Positions 9,062 to 20,569 of a DNA stretch of 64,000 nucleotides are shown here, piece after piece. The notes under the pieces are model-generated. The model worked only from the letters and a program-made list of their open reading frames with translations. It was not told the DNA's origin and ran no database searches. The stretch's first letter is position 1. Each line of letters opens with the position of its first letter. Source of the stretch: Cristatella mucedo (taxonomy: Eukaryota; Bryozoa; Phylactolaemata; Cristatellidae); assembly GCA_009760855.2 (NCBI GenBank), contig WPIO01000086.1, positions 1,601,001 through 1,665,000 on the forward strand. The letters run 5' to 3'. Made by a program: the position numbers and the translations under genes.

Positions 9062-10998
9062 ATCAAAATACGTTTAAAGTAGCGTCTTTTAAGAGCTGGA
9101 CGTCTTTCTTGGCATTTTACGTGTGGTGCGAAGGTAGCACGAGATCAAATGGACGATAAATGTTTAGACGCAGTTGCACAGGTCAGCACCCAAGCACGTA
9201 AAACACAAGTCACAGGGACCCAATAAGTGCTGCGGTAAATAGAGGCGTTTTAGTTTCTTTTTAAGTATGGTCGAGTCAAGGGTTATTGTGTACCAAGTCG
9301 GGGGGGGGGGGGAGTTCTAGTCTTTTGGAACATAAAACTAAAGCCACTGTCTCCTAAGGACTTGAGGTTTGCATGAGGTATATTTAATCAGTTAGATTCC
9401 AAAAAGAAAGTGGTACAATGCTTAGCATGGAGGGGTTAGTTGTTTACAGAAGTGGGTCCTAGCCAAAGAATTAGGGATATAGAAGTGTGTGACAAAACCT
9501 TAGAAGTCGTTGGATGATTTTGGTTTAATGGGAGCTAATGCAGGTCGATTAGAAGTGGTGTGATGTAGCAAGTGTAATGCCTTGGGCCGACAAGTATAGC
9601 TGTATAGTTTGGCACCAGCTGTAAGTGCCTGATTGCACAGGCTGCTAGACAAGCAAGAAGTGAGTTACAAAAGTCAAGACGAGATGTCACAAATGCATTG
9701 AGGAAATTTGTATGTGGTATCCCTGTCTAACCGAGCTCGAATTTAGCAGAGTCAAATATGAAGCACCTAGAAAGAGATTGAATTTTCTGCGGACGGCTTA
9801 TCGAGTAAATTATTATTTATTATTATTACGCACATATTCTCGAGTTTTGCAATGTTATGTCCCTTAATGTGCAACATTAACTGTTAAGTGTATATGGCTG
9901 TCTGATGATTTGTCACTTTAGAAAATGACAGCTAGATTTCTTGCTGATTTAACAGCTATGCTAGTGGAGCTGACTGTGAGCGTTAAGTTTTTTCAATTTT
10001 GAGAACTCTTAGTTTACCAATAAAAGGAAATGCCTTGATTTGTTGTACCAATCACGAAGACAAGAGGCAGAATACAAAACGTGAAAACGACTGGACTAAG
10101 CAAGGGTCCCAGATGTTCTTCAGCCATTGCTCGGATGATATTTGTATTCACACAAGTAATCCGTCTTCCAATGAAATTGGACGAACTTCGCAGTGCATAG
10201 CCAGTGATAAGCAGGGGAACCAAGAGGAGCTAAAGAATGACTTGGAGTTTATTAGTGCCGAAAGCTGCCGAAAAAGTGGAGCGTAACAAGCAGAGATATT
10301 GACCTATGCCTGTTTACCTGAGCAGGTAACATACACCATAAACGATACACCTCACCACGTTATAATTGTGGTTCATCGAGCATGCTACCAGCAACCAGTC
10401 GATCTTGCTTCCATGGCAGCAACGTAACGGGCCTAGGAGGAGATTTCTTTCTCTCAGGGCCCTATGTAATATGTATCATTATTTTAATTACTAAATCCGA
10501 ATCTGGTAAGATTAGATCCTTAATCGGACTGAACATTACTAGCAACGCTTTGAAGTTAATGTGTCATTTTACGTGGTCTGCCTTAACGCGTTCCAGTGCC
10601 TGTGATACGAATTTTTAGTATAAGGGTGACTAAGGAAATGGTGTTAAGGTGTTTTTGGTTTCTTGCTGCTTTCTTGAATTATGGTCTGACTACAGCATTT
10701 TTGAAAGGTGCGTACGCATGACCTGAGGCAGCTGATATTTAACGTACGTTCGGCATTGCAGCAGCAGATCTATGCATCGTAGAAGCGAGACAGTTGATAT
10801 AGATTCCGGAAGGCTTGTCTGCCTTGGTTATTAGGTTTGAGACTTCAAAAGAGGTCACTAGTAACCAACTTAAATGTAGATATTCAAGTGCCGCATGGAA
10901 TTGAGCGACAGGATTCTAGTGGATGCTGCCACCTTAATTGATCATCTCCTTGATCTCGTCTTTCTAGTTGACAAAGAAGCTAAAGAAGCGATAGGCAG
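9062..10998 (-). mobile_element. Diverged L2-A-like LINE, 3' half
   Basis: Collinear with the minus-strand L2-A at 32262-34200: tail at 9062, AAAACACAAGTCACAGGGAC, the C-terminal codons, GACGAGATGTCACAAATGCA, then RT text (10560-10990) matching GTTCCAGTG, TTGCTGCTTTCTTGAATTAT, GGCAGCTGATATTTAA. Every frame is destroyed. A plus-strand tail is nested at 9755-9830. It continues after a GC-rich insertion at 11875-12385. Confidence 0.7.
9755..9830 (+). mobile_element. Nested L2-A tail, shared by all block copies
   Basis: AAGCACCTAGAAAGAGATTG followed by TTCTGCGGACGGCTT and a TTATT-rich end. It sits in the same target site as 61165-61240 and 63300-63395, so it was inserted before the block was duplicated. 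Confidence 0.75.
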
Positions 10999-11874
10999 TT
11001 GCGAGCTCGAGGCGGCACGATTCAATCGCAATGCATACTGGTAGTAGATCGCGGCGACCGTTCAGCTCAACGCTAACGGGAGGGGGAGTGGGCTTCCCAC
11101 CCGGGTGGCCTGATACGACGCAAAACCCCAACGAGACTGCCCAACCGGCCGCGACTTGTCGTCGACCACCGCATGACCGTCGCATGAGCGGTCGGTCCCT
11201 TGACGTGCATCTGTCCTAGATCTGCGAAGCTTGAGCGCCGCGAGCAACGGAAATTGAATCTCTACCAGGGCCACTTCGAAAGCGGGCGAAGGGGAAATCA
11301 CGCGGCGGCTGAGGTGAGCTGATCCTGTTGCTGCGGTGGGGGCGATGACAACGACCACGGCGACGGTGACGCCGTGCGAGACCACGAGACGAGAGCAAGA
11401 ACCAAACTGAAGAAGAAGAATGCAAAATTGAAGAATGTGTGCCCCGCCGCCGCTGCTGAACGCCTTCGACCTTGCACCGCGGGTAGCTCAAATACTCGTA
11501 GGCTTCAGATCGACAGCTGACCCTCTCGCCCCCCTTCTGCTCCGCTGCAATGACGACCCTTGCCCTCACTCTCCCCTTCAACCCTCACTCTCCACCTCAA
11601 CCCTGACTCTCCGTAGCTAACTCTTCCTGCTCGCGTGCGAGCGGAGGTCTCCGACGACGACGCCACAAAAACATTTTCGTCGTATTTCGGCGGCCGCAGG
11701 CATGCGTCGCCGACGTGTGTCGGTCGGTACTGGCAGCCACCGGGTGCATCGGCGACAAACAACCGGATGCTTAAGTCAACTTTTTTAACTTTAGACGACA
11801 AACAACTGATCACATGACAATAATTCTTAAGTATTAAGCAAACCTGGAAGTGGTTGAGAAATTGTTGGACCCTA
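10999..11874. other. GC-rich ~0.87-kb segment interrupting an L2-A copy
   Basis: L2-A text stops near AAGCGATAGGCA (10998) and resumes at ACATCAACATTTTAAG (11875); the reference copy has only about 65 bp between these points. The segment is clearly richer in GC and CpG than its flanks. Open frames exist on both strands (minus 11581-11216, 121 residues, Arg-rich; minus 11385-11062, 107 residues), as expected of GC-rich DNA, and none has a recognised motif. A weak pyrimidine repeat (CCCTCACTCTCC, three times) lies at 11562-11612. No terminal inverted repeats found. Confidence 0.55.
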
Positions 11875-12385
11875 GACATCAACATTTTAAGATTATACAC
11901 CTGCGATTAAACCATGTTTTTATAGAAGCTAGACTTGGCCTTTGGTAGCATCAAGTGGTACGAATAACGGCAGTCCTCGTAAGATTATCAACGGACATTC
12001 AGTCCCGGTCTCTTGTATGCTTTTTATTGCTTGTGCTTAGTACACCTAGCTAGTTTATTGTCTGCAGTAAACCATAAACCTTCTGGGCGAGGGCTCACAT
12101 CGAGCAAGTCAACCAGTATCATTTTGTAGCAACCTTTAAATGATTACTGGTCGGAATTTTATTTGAGCTGCAGAGGCAAAAACGACCTTCTCCCACGGAC
12201 ACCATCTATGTCAAGAGTGTTGAGATTTTTCGATTCATTTACGATTATAGACGAGGAGGAGAAGACACATTATGGACTGAAAGATATCTGCTTGAGGTCA
12301 CCTGAGCAGAATTTATTAATAATTGGTGATGGTATTATGCAGTCAGTTTTTAGAGAAGATTTTATGCTCAATTATTAAATATAAT
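11875..12385 (-). mobile_element. Diverged L2-A-like LINE, endonuclease-side part
   Basis: ATAGAAGCTAGACTTGGCCT, TTTATTGCTTGTGC, AACCATAAACC and TCAAGAGTGTTGAGATTTTT follow the same order as 34300-34790 of the reference copy. The 71-residue plus-strand frame here is antisense to the decayed LINE and is not a gene. Confidence 0.65.
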
Positions 12386-13600
12386 ATTTCTACATAATGG
12401 AGTAGATGGTAATTGGTCCTGCTAGGCTTATTTGAAATGATCCCAATACAATTATTGATATCGCTTCAGATATGAAGTTGCAATAGATAAATCTAAATAA
12501 TATAGAGGGGGAAGCTGTGTTCAATAAAACTATAATATACTAACTAGTAGAAAACACGGTTGCGGCATATTTTATTGGATTACTAATAGAGTGAGGAAAG
12601 TTGCACCTGTAATAGCAGGAATAACCAACATAGGTGTAAACATCGAGAAGAAAGGTATCGAGATGCATCAGCTCAGAAAACATTAGTTAAACTTCAAAAT
12701 AAAAAGAGGATTAACTACAAGCACTTGCAAAATCATTAAGAAATAGATTATGAAGCAAAAGAGATACAATTTGATTAAAAATTTCCCTGCATACCAAGGC
12801 CTCGTTATGTTAATCAGACAAGCCCGTTCTTTAAAACTCTGTGCTGCTGCGTCTGCCTTTCTCTAATCGGTATACTTGTTACTAAGATCAGTCATATTCT
12901 ATAAAATAAAAGTTCAATTATATTACATATTTTAATATTCATATATACACTTCAATTCTAAGTGTAATGTTGTTTTCAAGGCTACATATTTTTCTCAAAA
13001 TATTCTCCGTTGCCTGCCCCATCTTGTAGGGTTCCATCATGTCATCAACCGTATCGAGAAGGATCTTTTCATAGAAACCTTTGTTAACTTAATTAACTGG
13101 CAGGAATTAAAACAATTAAGTGTAAAACTAATTTATTTATAATGAGATTTTGCTATACGATTATATATTTATTTATTTAGAAAGTCTGCATGCATACTCC
13201 TTAATTATTTTCCACAGAGTCACGTTTTACTCATCACTGCCTTCTCCTCGTTCTGTTCTCAGAGTTTCACTTTTCCTCAGCTTCAACTTTAAGTATACTA
13301 GATAAAACCCCCATGATCAAATGACTCTAATCTTGAATTATCTGAAAACTTTTGATGTGTCAGAAGGAAATCTGACGTAATACAATTTAACACATATATT
13401 GTACTAAGATAAAAAAGTTCACTTTTTACAAAACCATGATAGGAATTTAGAACGATTTGGTATTTTGATAGCTTTAGGGTCAATCCTCGACAGTAATACG
13501 AAATCAATGTTATAAAGATTCCTTGCTGGTTTCGCTTGTCTTTCAAACTCACTTTGTGTACTATACAAACTGTTCATAAACAACTTAACTAAATGCTTGT
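12386..13600. other. AT-rich stretch, unassigned
   Basis: About 1.2 kb, strongly AT-rich, with short frames only (such as 13552-13298 on minus, 84 residues). I recognise no repeat family or motif. It may be a decayed AT-rich transposon or plain intergenic DNA. Confidence 0.4.
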
Positions 13601-13612
13601 TCATCTGTTGCG

Positions 13613-14356
13613 TTGATATTAGCCAGACAGCACTTAGTGGTATTTCCGGTTGAGCAAAAATTCGAATCAAAAGTCTGGATATGTATATTTCTTCAAGAAG
13701 TTTACTCGACTAGACGTTGTTTCAGATCAAAGCATAATAAAAAATCGTCTCCAGTCTTCTGCCACCGACGTAGCAGTGGTCCCGCCTTAGTTGCCAGTAC
13801 AATGTACTGCCGAAATCAGAGCCCACAAAAGCGGACAGCAAAGTTCCGTAGCATCACTCATTCCTTCTCTGAATGCCTGCAGGGAAGTATTTGGTTCCTC
13901 AACTGCCGAATGAAGGAGATGAACCGAAATAGAACAAGGGCTGATGAGGCCGCATCCTATATGTCGGTGGCTGTGCTTGGCGGCGTCCCCGAATGCATCC
14001 AGGACGGTTTTAAGTTTCTGGTGTCTATCACCGCAGCAAGAACTGCAGTCGTTTGAAGTGGCATTGACAGTGACCATCGTGATAAACAATTGGTAGCTCC
14101 AGCCGGTGCCGCGACTACGGTGGCGGCTGTCATTTGCTCTGCCACCGCAGTGGTCTCGGCGTTTACGACTTGCTGGCGCCTGCTGCTGCAGCGGCGGCCA
14201 GGGCGTGCAGTCGTTGTCGTCAGCCACTGTGGTTCAGGCCTGGTGGCGCTCGCACCTGCTGTGGGCCCCACCGTCACCACAGCATCGTGTAGCATTGCTG
14301 GACCGTACTACCCGCCAACCATGTCAGGCGGCCGCTGCGTGCGCAAGGAATAAGTG
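13613..14356. other. GC-rich ORF-bearing segment, coding status unresolved
   Basis: Long frames lie on both strands: plus 13613-14056 (147 residues) and minus 14227-13787 (146 residues, including CCGDRHQKLKTVLDAFGDAA). Open frames on both strands are expected from low stop frequency in GC-rich DNA, so neither is proven. The minus frame looks slightly more protein-like. No family recognised; no clear splice pair or polyadenylation signal found. Confidence 0.25.
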
Positions 14357-15369
14357 CGAAGTAAATTCGTGGAACTAAAAGTCGTAAACTCAAAGAACTG
14401 TTGGGATCGGAACGATTATTGATCTTGCTACCGCCGAGGGTAAGGTGATCTAGTTGCAGGCACTGAGAGCGCTGTGAATACCGTCAACCCTTGCCGCGTT
14501 AAACCAAACTGCCGTTCCCACTCCGCTCTGTTTGTCAGTGCCTACTCGGATCTATGCAGTGACTAAGATTAGTAAAACCTTAGATCGTTAGACCATAATC
14601 CCATTTAACTCTTAAACCGTGAAAACTGTACAGCGGCAGTAAACTATAAAACATGAACTACCAGCCACAGTAATCCAAATATGGGTTCAGCTCTGATGCT
14701 GCCAGCCTAACGTTGAATGGACATTCACAATTCACTAAAGCTGTCATCAGCTCTCCGATTTCCATTTTTTCACTGCATTTAGCCGTAGTTTTATTTCTTT
14801 GTGACTGCACTGCTTACTAAGTGCTAACTTTGATATCAACATTTGACGGAGTTATTTTGGCGCAAATTATAGCGACAAGTTTGTCTCGAAACGCTAACAT
14901 TGTTAACATGTACTGTTTCAGTGTGAGTAAGGTTTGTATGTCCGTCTGTGACTCCTCAAAGCCACATTAGTTACATTGGTATCATATGCGAAACTTTCAC
15001 ATGGCCTTTGAAATCCAGAGTGGCTTAGGTCATGCATTCAAGCTGCTATAAGACTTCATGCTAAGAAACTGAGAAAAATATAGATGATAGTTGATTAAGG
15101 AGAGCCTTTGAGGCATTTACCGTACTTGGGAGCTGGTGAGTGGTCCCTTTAAGTAAAAATTAGTTCCAAAGTCTGGAACCTGTATAGCAAAATCCTCCAT
15201 TGCCAACGTTCAATAAGGGATGATATAGTCAAACTATTTTGAACAAAAGACCAAGGCAGAAGTTAACTAAAAATAGTGCAGCAGAATGGCTTCACATGAA
15301 GGGCCAAGGAGAAACTGGCATCTTAGGTCGCCTTTAGCTTATCAGTCAGTATCAGAGGAAATATTTCTC
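14357..15369. other. No supported gene
   Basis: About 1 kb without a long frame or a repeat match I can support. Confidence 0.4.
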
Positions 15370-15965
15370 GAGCTTCTCAGTATTGTTTCATTGAGATTAT
15401 TGTAATTCTCTCCAGACTGGACTATTGAGAAAGTCAATAGGCCATTGAAACTGGCTAGTAATATGGCAGCAGCACTTTTCTGAAAATCCTAGAGGTCTGA
15501 CAATACTTCTGCTATGATGACAGCCAGATAATAAAACGGATACGGAGCGAAGTTATTACGGTTATTCGCAAGGCTCCTCACCGCTTGGGTCATGCCTACC
15601 TAACTTAACCACTGAACACGTTTCTGCCTCCTCGTGTACACTAGTTCTTTGGAGACAAACAATAAGCTGTTCTATTCTCCGATGAAGACAGTTGGCATCG
15701 AAAGCTTTTGCTCCGGAGGACTCGGAAACTTACATGCACGATTCCTGCACCACGATTACTACTGTCCTGCTGCCAATTATAGAACCTCATTTCCGGCAAT
15801 CCTGAGCGGCAACCTCCTAATTGCTACCTCAACTGCTATCACGACTCTGCTAGGCTTCCAACTTTCCCTTTGCTGCGCTACATAAATTTCGATGCATACC
15901 GAATGGCTACTAGGCTGTACGGGGTAAAGGACGGTAACAAATAAACCACCATCCATGTACGCTCT
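15370..15965 (+). mobile_element. L2-B LINE, heavily decayed 3' part
   Basis: Short stretches follow the L2-B order on the plus strand: TTATTGTAATTCTCTCCAGA, ATATGGCAGCAGCACTTTTC, AAACGGATACGGAGCGAAGT, GGCTCCTCACCGCTTGGGTC, then a frame at 15634-15885 whose end CFQLSLC-like text mirrors the L2-B C-terminus (NYRTSFPAIL against YGTSFSAVL). Many indels; dead copy. Confidence 0.6.
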
Positions 15966-17280
15966 CTTAGCCAAGAGGACAGAAATTTAAAAAAGTCCTA
16001 CAGTGCCGCCTCTATTCTACAGCTAAGAAGATAAAGTTAAAATTGAGAAACCATTATATCATAGGAAAGTAGGAAAACATGAAAATTAATTATAACTTGG
16101 TACTACTAGTTTGATCTTTACTAGAACCAAGTGAAGGAGAAGATGAAAAGGAAACGCTACTGATCCAATTTGGAGCTTGAATAAGCACATTGTATTTAGG
16201 ATAGTTGTAATCAAAGTTCAGCCCGTTGGATTTTTCTTAAATAATCTTAAGAGGACTTTAGTTAGGGAAAAGCTGCAAGTGATTGAACAGCAGTTTCTTT
16301 TGGCTGAATTTAATCAGAGTATTTTATAATATACTATCAAATGCTTCTTTTGCTACAATAGATCTGATGGGGCATGTAATTTTTGAAATATCTTAGAATT
16401 TCACTCTAGATCAGTGTTTTTATCAATCTCTAAAAGATCTCAATCAACAGACATTAATATTGATTATAAGGCAGCAAATATTCGCACAAAATGAACTAGA
16501 TCAGAAAAATTAAATGAATCTGACGTGTTATATATTTTATAATAAATATGAAATTTTATACTTGAAATAGATTTTTTATAAATTCTTAAACATGAAACAC
16601 TTGAATGCTTTGTCAGTCGCGTTTATGTAAGTCATGTCGAATCAGCTCATCCGGCGTGGGGCAGAACTGCAGACCACTTCAAAGGTCACAGCTGCCGTTG
16701 TTGTGCATTTCTTTCGAAGGCAAAGGGAGACGCTGTGTGCAAAATTTAATAATACTCTGAAGACGAGAATGATTGCTGAGTGTACCAAAGAGCACATTCG
16801 GTGCAGTGAGGCTTACATTCGCAAGTAGCAATAACAATCTACTAAGGTGTTGGGTCCCATGTACCGTAGTAGTGTCAGAATGCGTCAGGGGCACAATTGC
16901 TGCTTGTGGCTGCGGCTGAATTTGGGCCATTTTATGATACTTTCCCAAATATCTCGAGCTTTGGCAAGCTATTTTCTTTCAACACCCCATACTCTATCTA
17001 GCCTTCACTTTTCAATCTGCTTTAGCCTTTGACTAATCTTGACGTGGCAACGATCACTAAATTGAAATGTTTTACGGTTGAGAACCGTCAGGAAGAGTAA
17101 CCAGTAAAAGAAACAGCTATGTCAGTCAGGTCGGCGAATGCAACATTTTTAAGACACCGAGATGGTCAACAATGTGCTTGCTTTACAAACGCTTTATTGT
17201 CAAAAGCAGATTACAGCAACGGAGCACGGGAAACCCATGGCTGCATGAGTTTATAGTCGAAAGCGCTCCAACCATACGTA
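15966..17280. other. AT-rich stretch with one weak ORF, unassigned
   Basis: 16080-16620 is very AT-rich. On minus around 16400-16300 a short AKEAFDSIL-like string recalls a reverse transcriptase palm but nothing around it supports this. A plus-strand frame at 16634-16828 (64 residues) ends EHIRCSEAYIRK; its length is within chance. No gene called. Confidence 0.35.
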
Positions 17281-17330
17281 ATGTATCTCCGCCTTTAACT
17301 CCACAAAGCCATTTCAGCCAGGTTAGTGGA
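17281..17330 (-). mobile_element. L2-B 3' tail, tiny insertion
   Basis: TGTATCTCCGCCTTTAACTC then CACAAAGCCATTTCAGCC is the complement of the L2-B end, as at 21359 and 55847. Only about 50 bp. Confidence 0.6.
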
Positions 17331-17689
17331 CTTCAAAAAATACCTTCTATGGGTAGGTGATTGTGCACCAGCGCCTTCTGCTGTTGTAATTAGCGAAGCG
17401 CCTTGACACTAATGTACATGCCTCACCTGTAGCCAATAGTTAAGCCATTGACACAGCCTAGCCTCAGGCCACTAATGCACGTTGTATTTCGTGTGGTCTG
17501 CAGCAATTGACCGAGCTCTCGTATACTGACGAGTTGAGAGGAATAAATACAGAATCTCCTATATGGCGAACGTTTGAAAGATGTGTCTCCACGAGACTTC
17601 CAAAAACCTGCGTCCGCCAGTGCCACTGTTGCATGCAACTTCCGATTCTCATTCTGAGCCCTGAGCTGCAGCCCGAAATCTCAGCCCGC

Positions 17690-17825
17690 CCACTCTTCGT
17701 GACTGAGGTCGTGGTTCGTATCCTGCAGAGGATGATCCTTCTTTGCTAACCAAGAGCGATGGTGACAATCTTAAAGGCTCCCCTATTTTTATACAAACGA
17801 GGCTGTTAAATCAGCTAATTATATA
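17690..17825 (+). mobile_element. SINE-B copy, head partly lost
   Basis: CGTGACTGAGGTCGTGGTTC, GTATCCTGCAG (decayed B box), GCGATGGTGACAATCTTAAA, GGCTCCCC, then ATACAAACGAGGCTGTTAAA and TCAGCTAATTA. Same order as 48661-48790. Confidence 0.65.
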
Positions 17826-18072
17826 CACAGTTAAATGATGGGACGAGAAACCCAGCTTGAAAACGTTGAACCAAGGAGGTTCGGATTGATTTGCAGCTGT
17901 AGTACCATCTTACCTAGGAAGATCGTGTCTTTTGAGGAACAGAAGTAAATTCCTGGCATGCTAAAATAAAATGATATGTAGGTTAGTAAATTATGTAATT
18001 GAGAACAGCCTACAGACCTCTATTTCAACAGCCTCTGACAGGATCTGACTAGCAACTCACACCGGTGTGACA
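17826..18072. other. Upstream region of the 18.07-kb exon
   Basis: Contains no frame or repeat that I can support. It would hold the promoter if the exon is real; no TATA box at a convincing distance was seen. Confidence 0.3.
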
Positions 18073-18130
18073 ATGGCCGACAAGGCCCATGCCGATGGCA
18101 CTGCCGAAAAGAAGCTTCGCCCCATTTATG
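18073..18130 (+). CDS. Candidate first coding exon, NAA25 (NatB auxiliary subunit)-like
   Basis: The ATG at 18073 has a strong context (A at -3, G at +4). It encodes MADKAHADGTAEKKLRPIY plus one base (G), then GTACGT, a good splice donor at 18131. The end KKLRPIY(D) resembles the start of NAA25/MDM20, the non-catalytic subunit of the NatB N-terminal acetyltransferase, where RRLRPIYD precedes the first TPR-like helices; this is from memory of the family. A phase-1 intron would leave G as the first base of the Asp codon. I found no downstream exon for the expected LDNGN segment, so the rest would lie beyond the window or be lost. Only 19 codons, so chance is not excluded. Confidence 0.45.
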
Positions 18131-20569
18131 GTACGTACATGCACAGAGAGTCAATTAGGATTTAAACATGAGCAAATGGTACAGACAATTATTTGCTGTA
18201 TCGTGCAGTCTGAAAATGGCTGTGAATCGACATCTTGAGTCGCTGGTCCCGGCAGCCTGGGCAAATTCGAACTAATACTACGTGGTCTGTGGCAACCAAC
18301 AGAGCTCACATTTCGTTCAATTTGTCATCACTCCTCTTAGGCGACGCACCCGAAAGTACTCCCCGTTCATAAGCTAGCAAAGTCTACTTACTTGCCCACC
18401 GATCGCGTCTGCTCGTGGCTGCCGGGACCTGGCTGAAGGGGTAAGAGCTCTTAGACTCTTTCGACCCCACTGCCGCAGACTGGCGGTTCGAGCCGTGTGA
18501 GGAGCTGCTACGTTGCGGATCGGAGGCAGTGGCGAGGATGGTGGGATCGCCGACGTGGTACCGCGGCAGGCAGGCCATAAGTGGTTGTTCGGCTTTGCTT
18601 CGACTAAATTACAAGCACCCAGCGCCAACAACCAGCAAGCCCTTTGCGAGTAAATATATGGCGACCTACTTGATATTAGCCACTATTACGATCTCTTTTA
18701 GGAATAGAGCCAGCTTACTTGTTGCTATAGATGCAGTGCCTATAGCATGATGCACAGCACGATCGCCATCATCTGTTATTATTTACGCTAGTTAAACACA
18801 TTTTATAGCTATCTTGACAACTTAGGGTTTACAAATTTTGGTGTACTTGCTATGGATTATACGTTTTAAGGGCTAACGGTTTAAGGTTTAGTGGCTAGGA
18901 TTCGTGGTTGTAGTGAATTCAAGATTTAGGTTCTGGTTTTAAGGTTTAAGTGATAAAATCGAGGAAGATTTAAATCTCAAGTGTGGTTATGTAACATTGA
19001 TTTCAAAGAGATTTTAGGGAGTTTGTTCTAAAGCTGCATGTGCACTGTCCTCTTAGCAGAAAGTGACCGGACTGAATGCTTACACGACACCCTATAAGCT
19101 TTTTCTAAGATGACTGTTATTGGTGACTGTATTTCCTTCAGTGTTCTTAGCCGAGTGAGATTAATCAAGTCTTAAGCTTTGCATTCACTGCCTTTTGCAC
19201 CTTAATTTGCATATTGCAATCTGCTGCCTACTGCATTTTACAGGGAAATACGCCGTCTATGGTAGTAAGTTGTGCCGTACGCACAGTTACATGGCGAGTA
19301 GCCAGCTCAGCTAGGACCATCCGATCGGTTCCGGTTCTTTTTAGGTTGATTTTTTCTTGAAAGTTAGATTCATTATCATCCGCTGGGGTGGGCCTCTGTA
19401 CCGACGAACGCTCCTGACATGGTGGAGACTACTGCTTGGAAACCGACGGCTAGAATAAAGAAGCACGTAGATACAGTTTTGGATCGGCCGCGTCTCATTG
19501 TGTATTGGTAATCCAAAACCGAATATCAACGAATTCAGTGCGCGATTTACTAGCGTTTGCGTGCTATTGCTTCTTATTTCTCCTGAGCTGAGCAAGCTAA
19601 TGGTGAAGTTGACAGTTTTGTCCTATTAGCAGAAGCTTGGGGCTCGTGTAGATTCTAGAGAAGAACTGAGTAGCAGCTCCTTGTCGCAACAAGTGTGAGA
19701 ATTAGACTGCTTAATAAAGAAGGGAAAAGTAACTCGGTGCATTCAGAGAGCACTTTGTGGTGGATAGTAAAGCTGTTTTAGCGAAGCTAAAATATCGGTG
19801 GTTGATCCTTGGGCCAGTGGCAGTGAGTAGACCTTGCTTGTAGATTATGGTTTAGCATGCTCAGGCATCTCAACTTCAAGGCATTTGGAACCCAGCACAG
19901 CTCTTTGACGGTAGTCCTTTGTTCAGACGTCAAACTCACAGTTTACAATCGAGGACATTGTATCATGCGCTGCGTCCGTGGCCGCCCACGTCTTAGCCAT
20001 GCAACGGCGTTCAGCGTGTAGCAAAATGATTCTCAAGCCTTCATCTCTAGTCGAGGAAAGCTGTAAGATAGCTAGACAAATGTCAGTGTCTTAATTGGGC
20101 ATCGTGGGTACCCAATTGTTGGACATCACCAGCCAGAATGACAGCAATGGCTTTGGTTGGAAAGTTGCATTTACTCGACTCATCTTCCAGAGTTGTTGCT
20201 GGGTATTGAAGAAAGTAGTTGCCAAAATGTAAAGTTCACGTTGCTGCACAATTTGCAACTTTTTAGTGAAGCTATGCTGGTTAGATCAACCTTGTTTAAG
20301 AATTTTCGCAGCCAGAGTTGTTCATGTCCAATGGTTGCTCATGCATTACTTAATGTGACGTAATGCACGATCCTTTTCAGAACCACGATGGCTATGAAGA
20401 AAGACATGTGTGCCAACATTCTTTGAGCTCTCTTTGGCAGAAAATGTAGGCAGGCAAAAATCGTATAGTGCTTCAAGCAAACAAAATATCTGTAGAATCA
20501 CTTTACATACGCTGAAAAAAGGATTACGTTTGAATTGTTAAGTGACACAATGCACTGCTACACCACGGA
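18131..20569. other. No supported gene; possible intron
   Basis: Apart from the microexon candidate I find nothing firm. 18374-18631 (minus, 85 residues) is a short frame of chance length. Text around 18826-18960 repeats TTAAGGTTTA-like words. If the 18.07-kb exon is real, this is its first intron. Confidence 0.35.
19244..19264 (+). other. Candidate 21-nt microexon after the 18.07-kb exon
   Basis: CTGCATTTTACAG is a plausible acceptor and GTAAGT at 19265 a consensus donor. The 21 bases keep phase 1 and would add GKYAVYG to the 18073-18130 exon. Phase agreement in both directions is suggestive, but the added residues do not match NAA25 as I know it. If the exon is real, the NAA25 idea weakens. 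Confidence 0.2.

Larger units (their letters stand above)
7547..10450. repeat. Duplicated composite block, copy 1
   Basis: The order of sequences here matches 58886-61845 and 62250-64000, including CTTGAGCAGCAGAACAAA (CTTGAGTAGTAGAACAAA in copy 2), the GGCACTTTACATTGTGGCAG tail, ATAGCAAGAAAGTCGTCGAC, and a nested L2-A tail at the same site. Copy 1 has extra insertions at 7653-7836 (L2-A) and 7877-8034 (SINE-B), and lacks about 260 bp present in copies 2 and 3 near 60060-60320. Confidence 0.75.

Noticed and set aside
9300-9313. Poly-G run (also C run near 3573 and G run near 35576)
   Set aside because: Simple homopolymers in otherwise ordinary relic DNA; prone to sequencing error.
16300-16420. 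AKEAFDSIL string on minus, like an RT palm
   Set aside because: No neighbouring RT motif and a very AT-rich context; a chance match is likely.
18826-18960. TTAGGG/TTAAGG-like words suggesting an interstitial telomere repeat
   Set aside because: Units are irregular in length and sequence; no true tandem array.
19860-20170. Minus-strand text AIAVILAGDVQQLGTHDAQL recalling a helicase motif
   Set aside because: Stops follow within 30 codons, no Walker A or other helicase motifs are near, and the similarity is too short.
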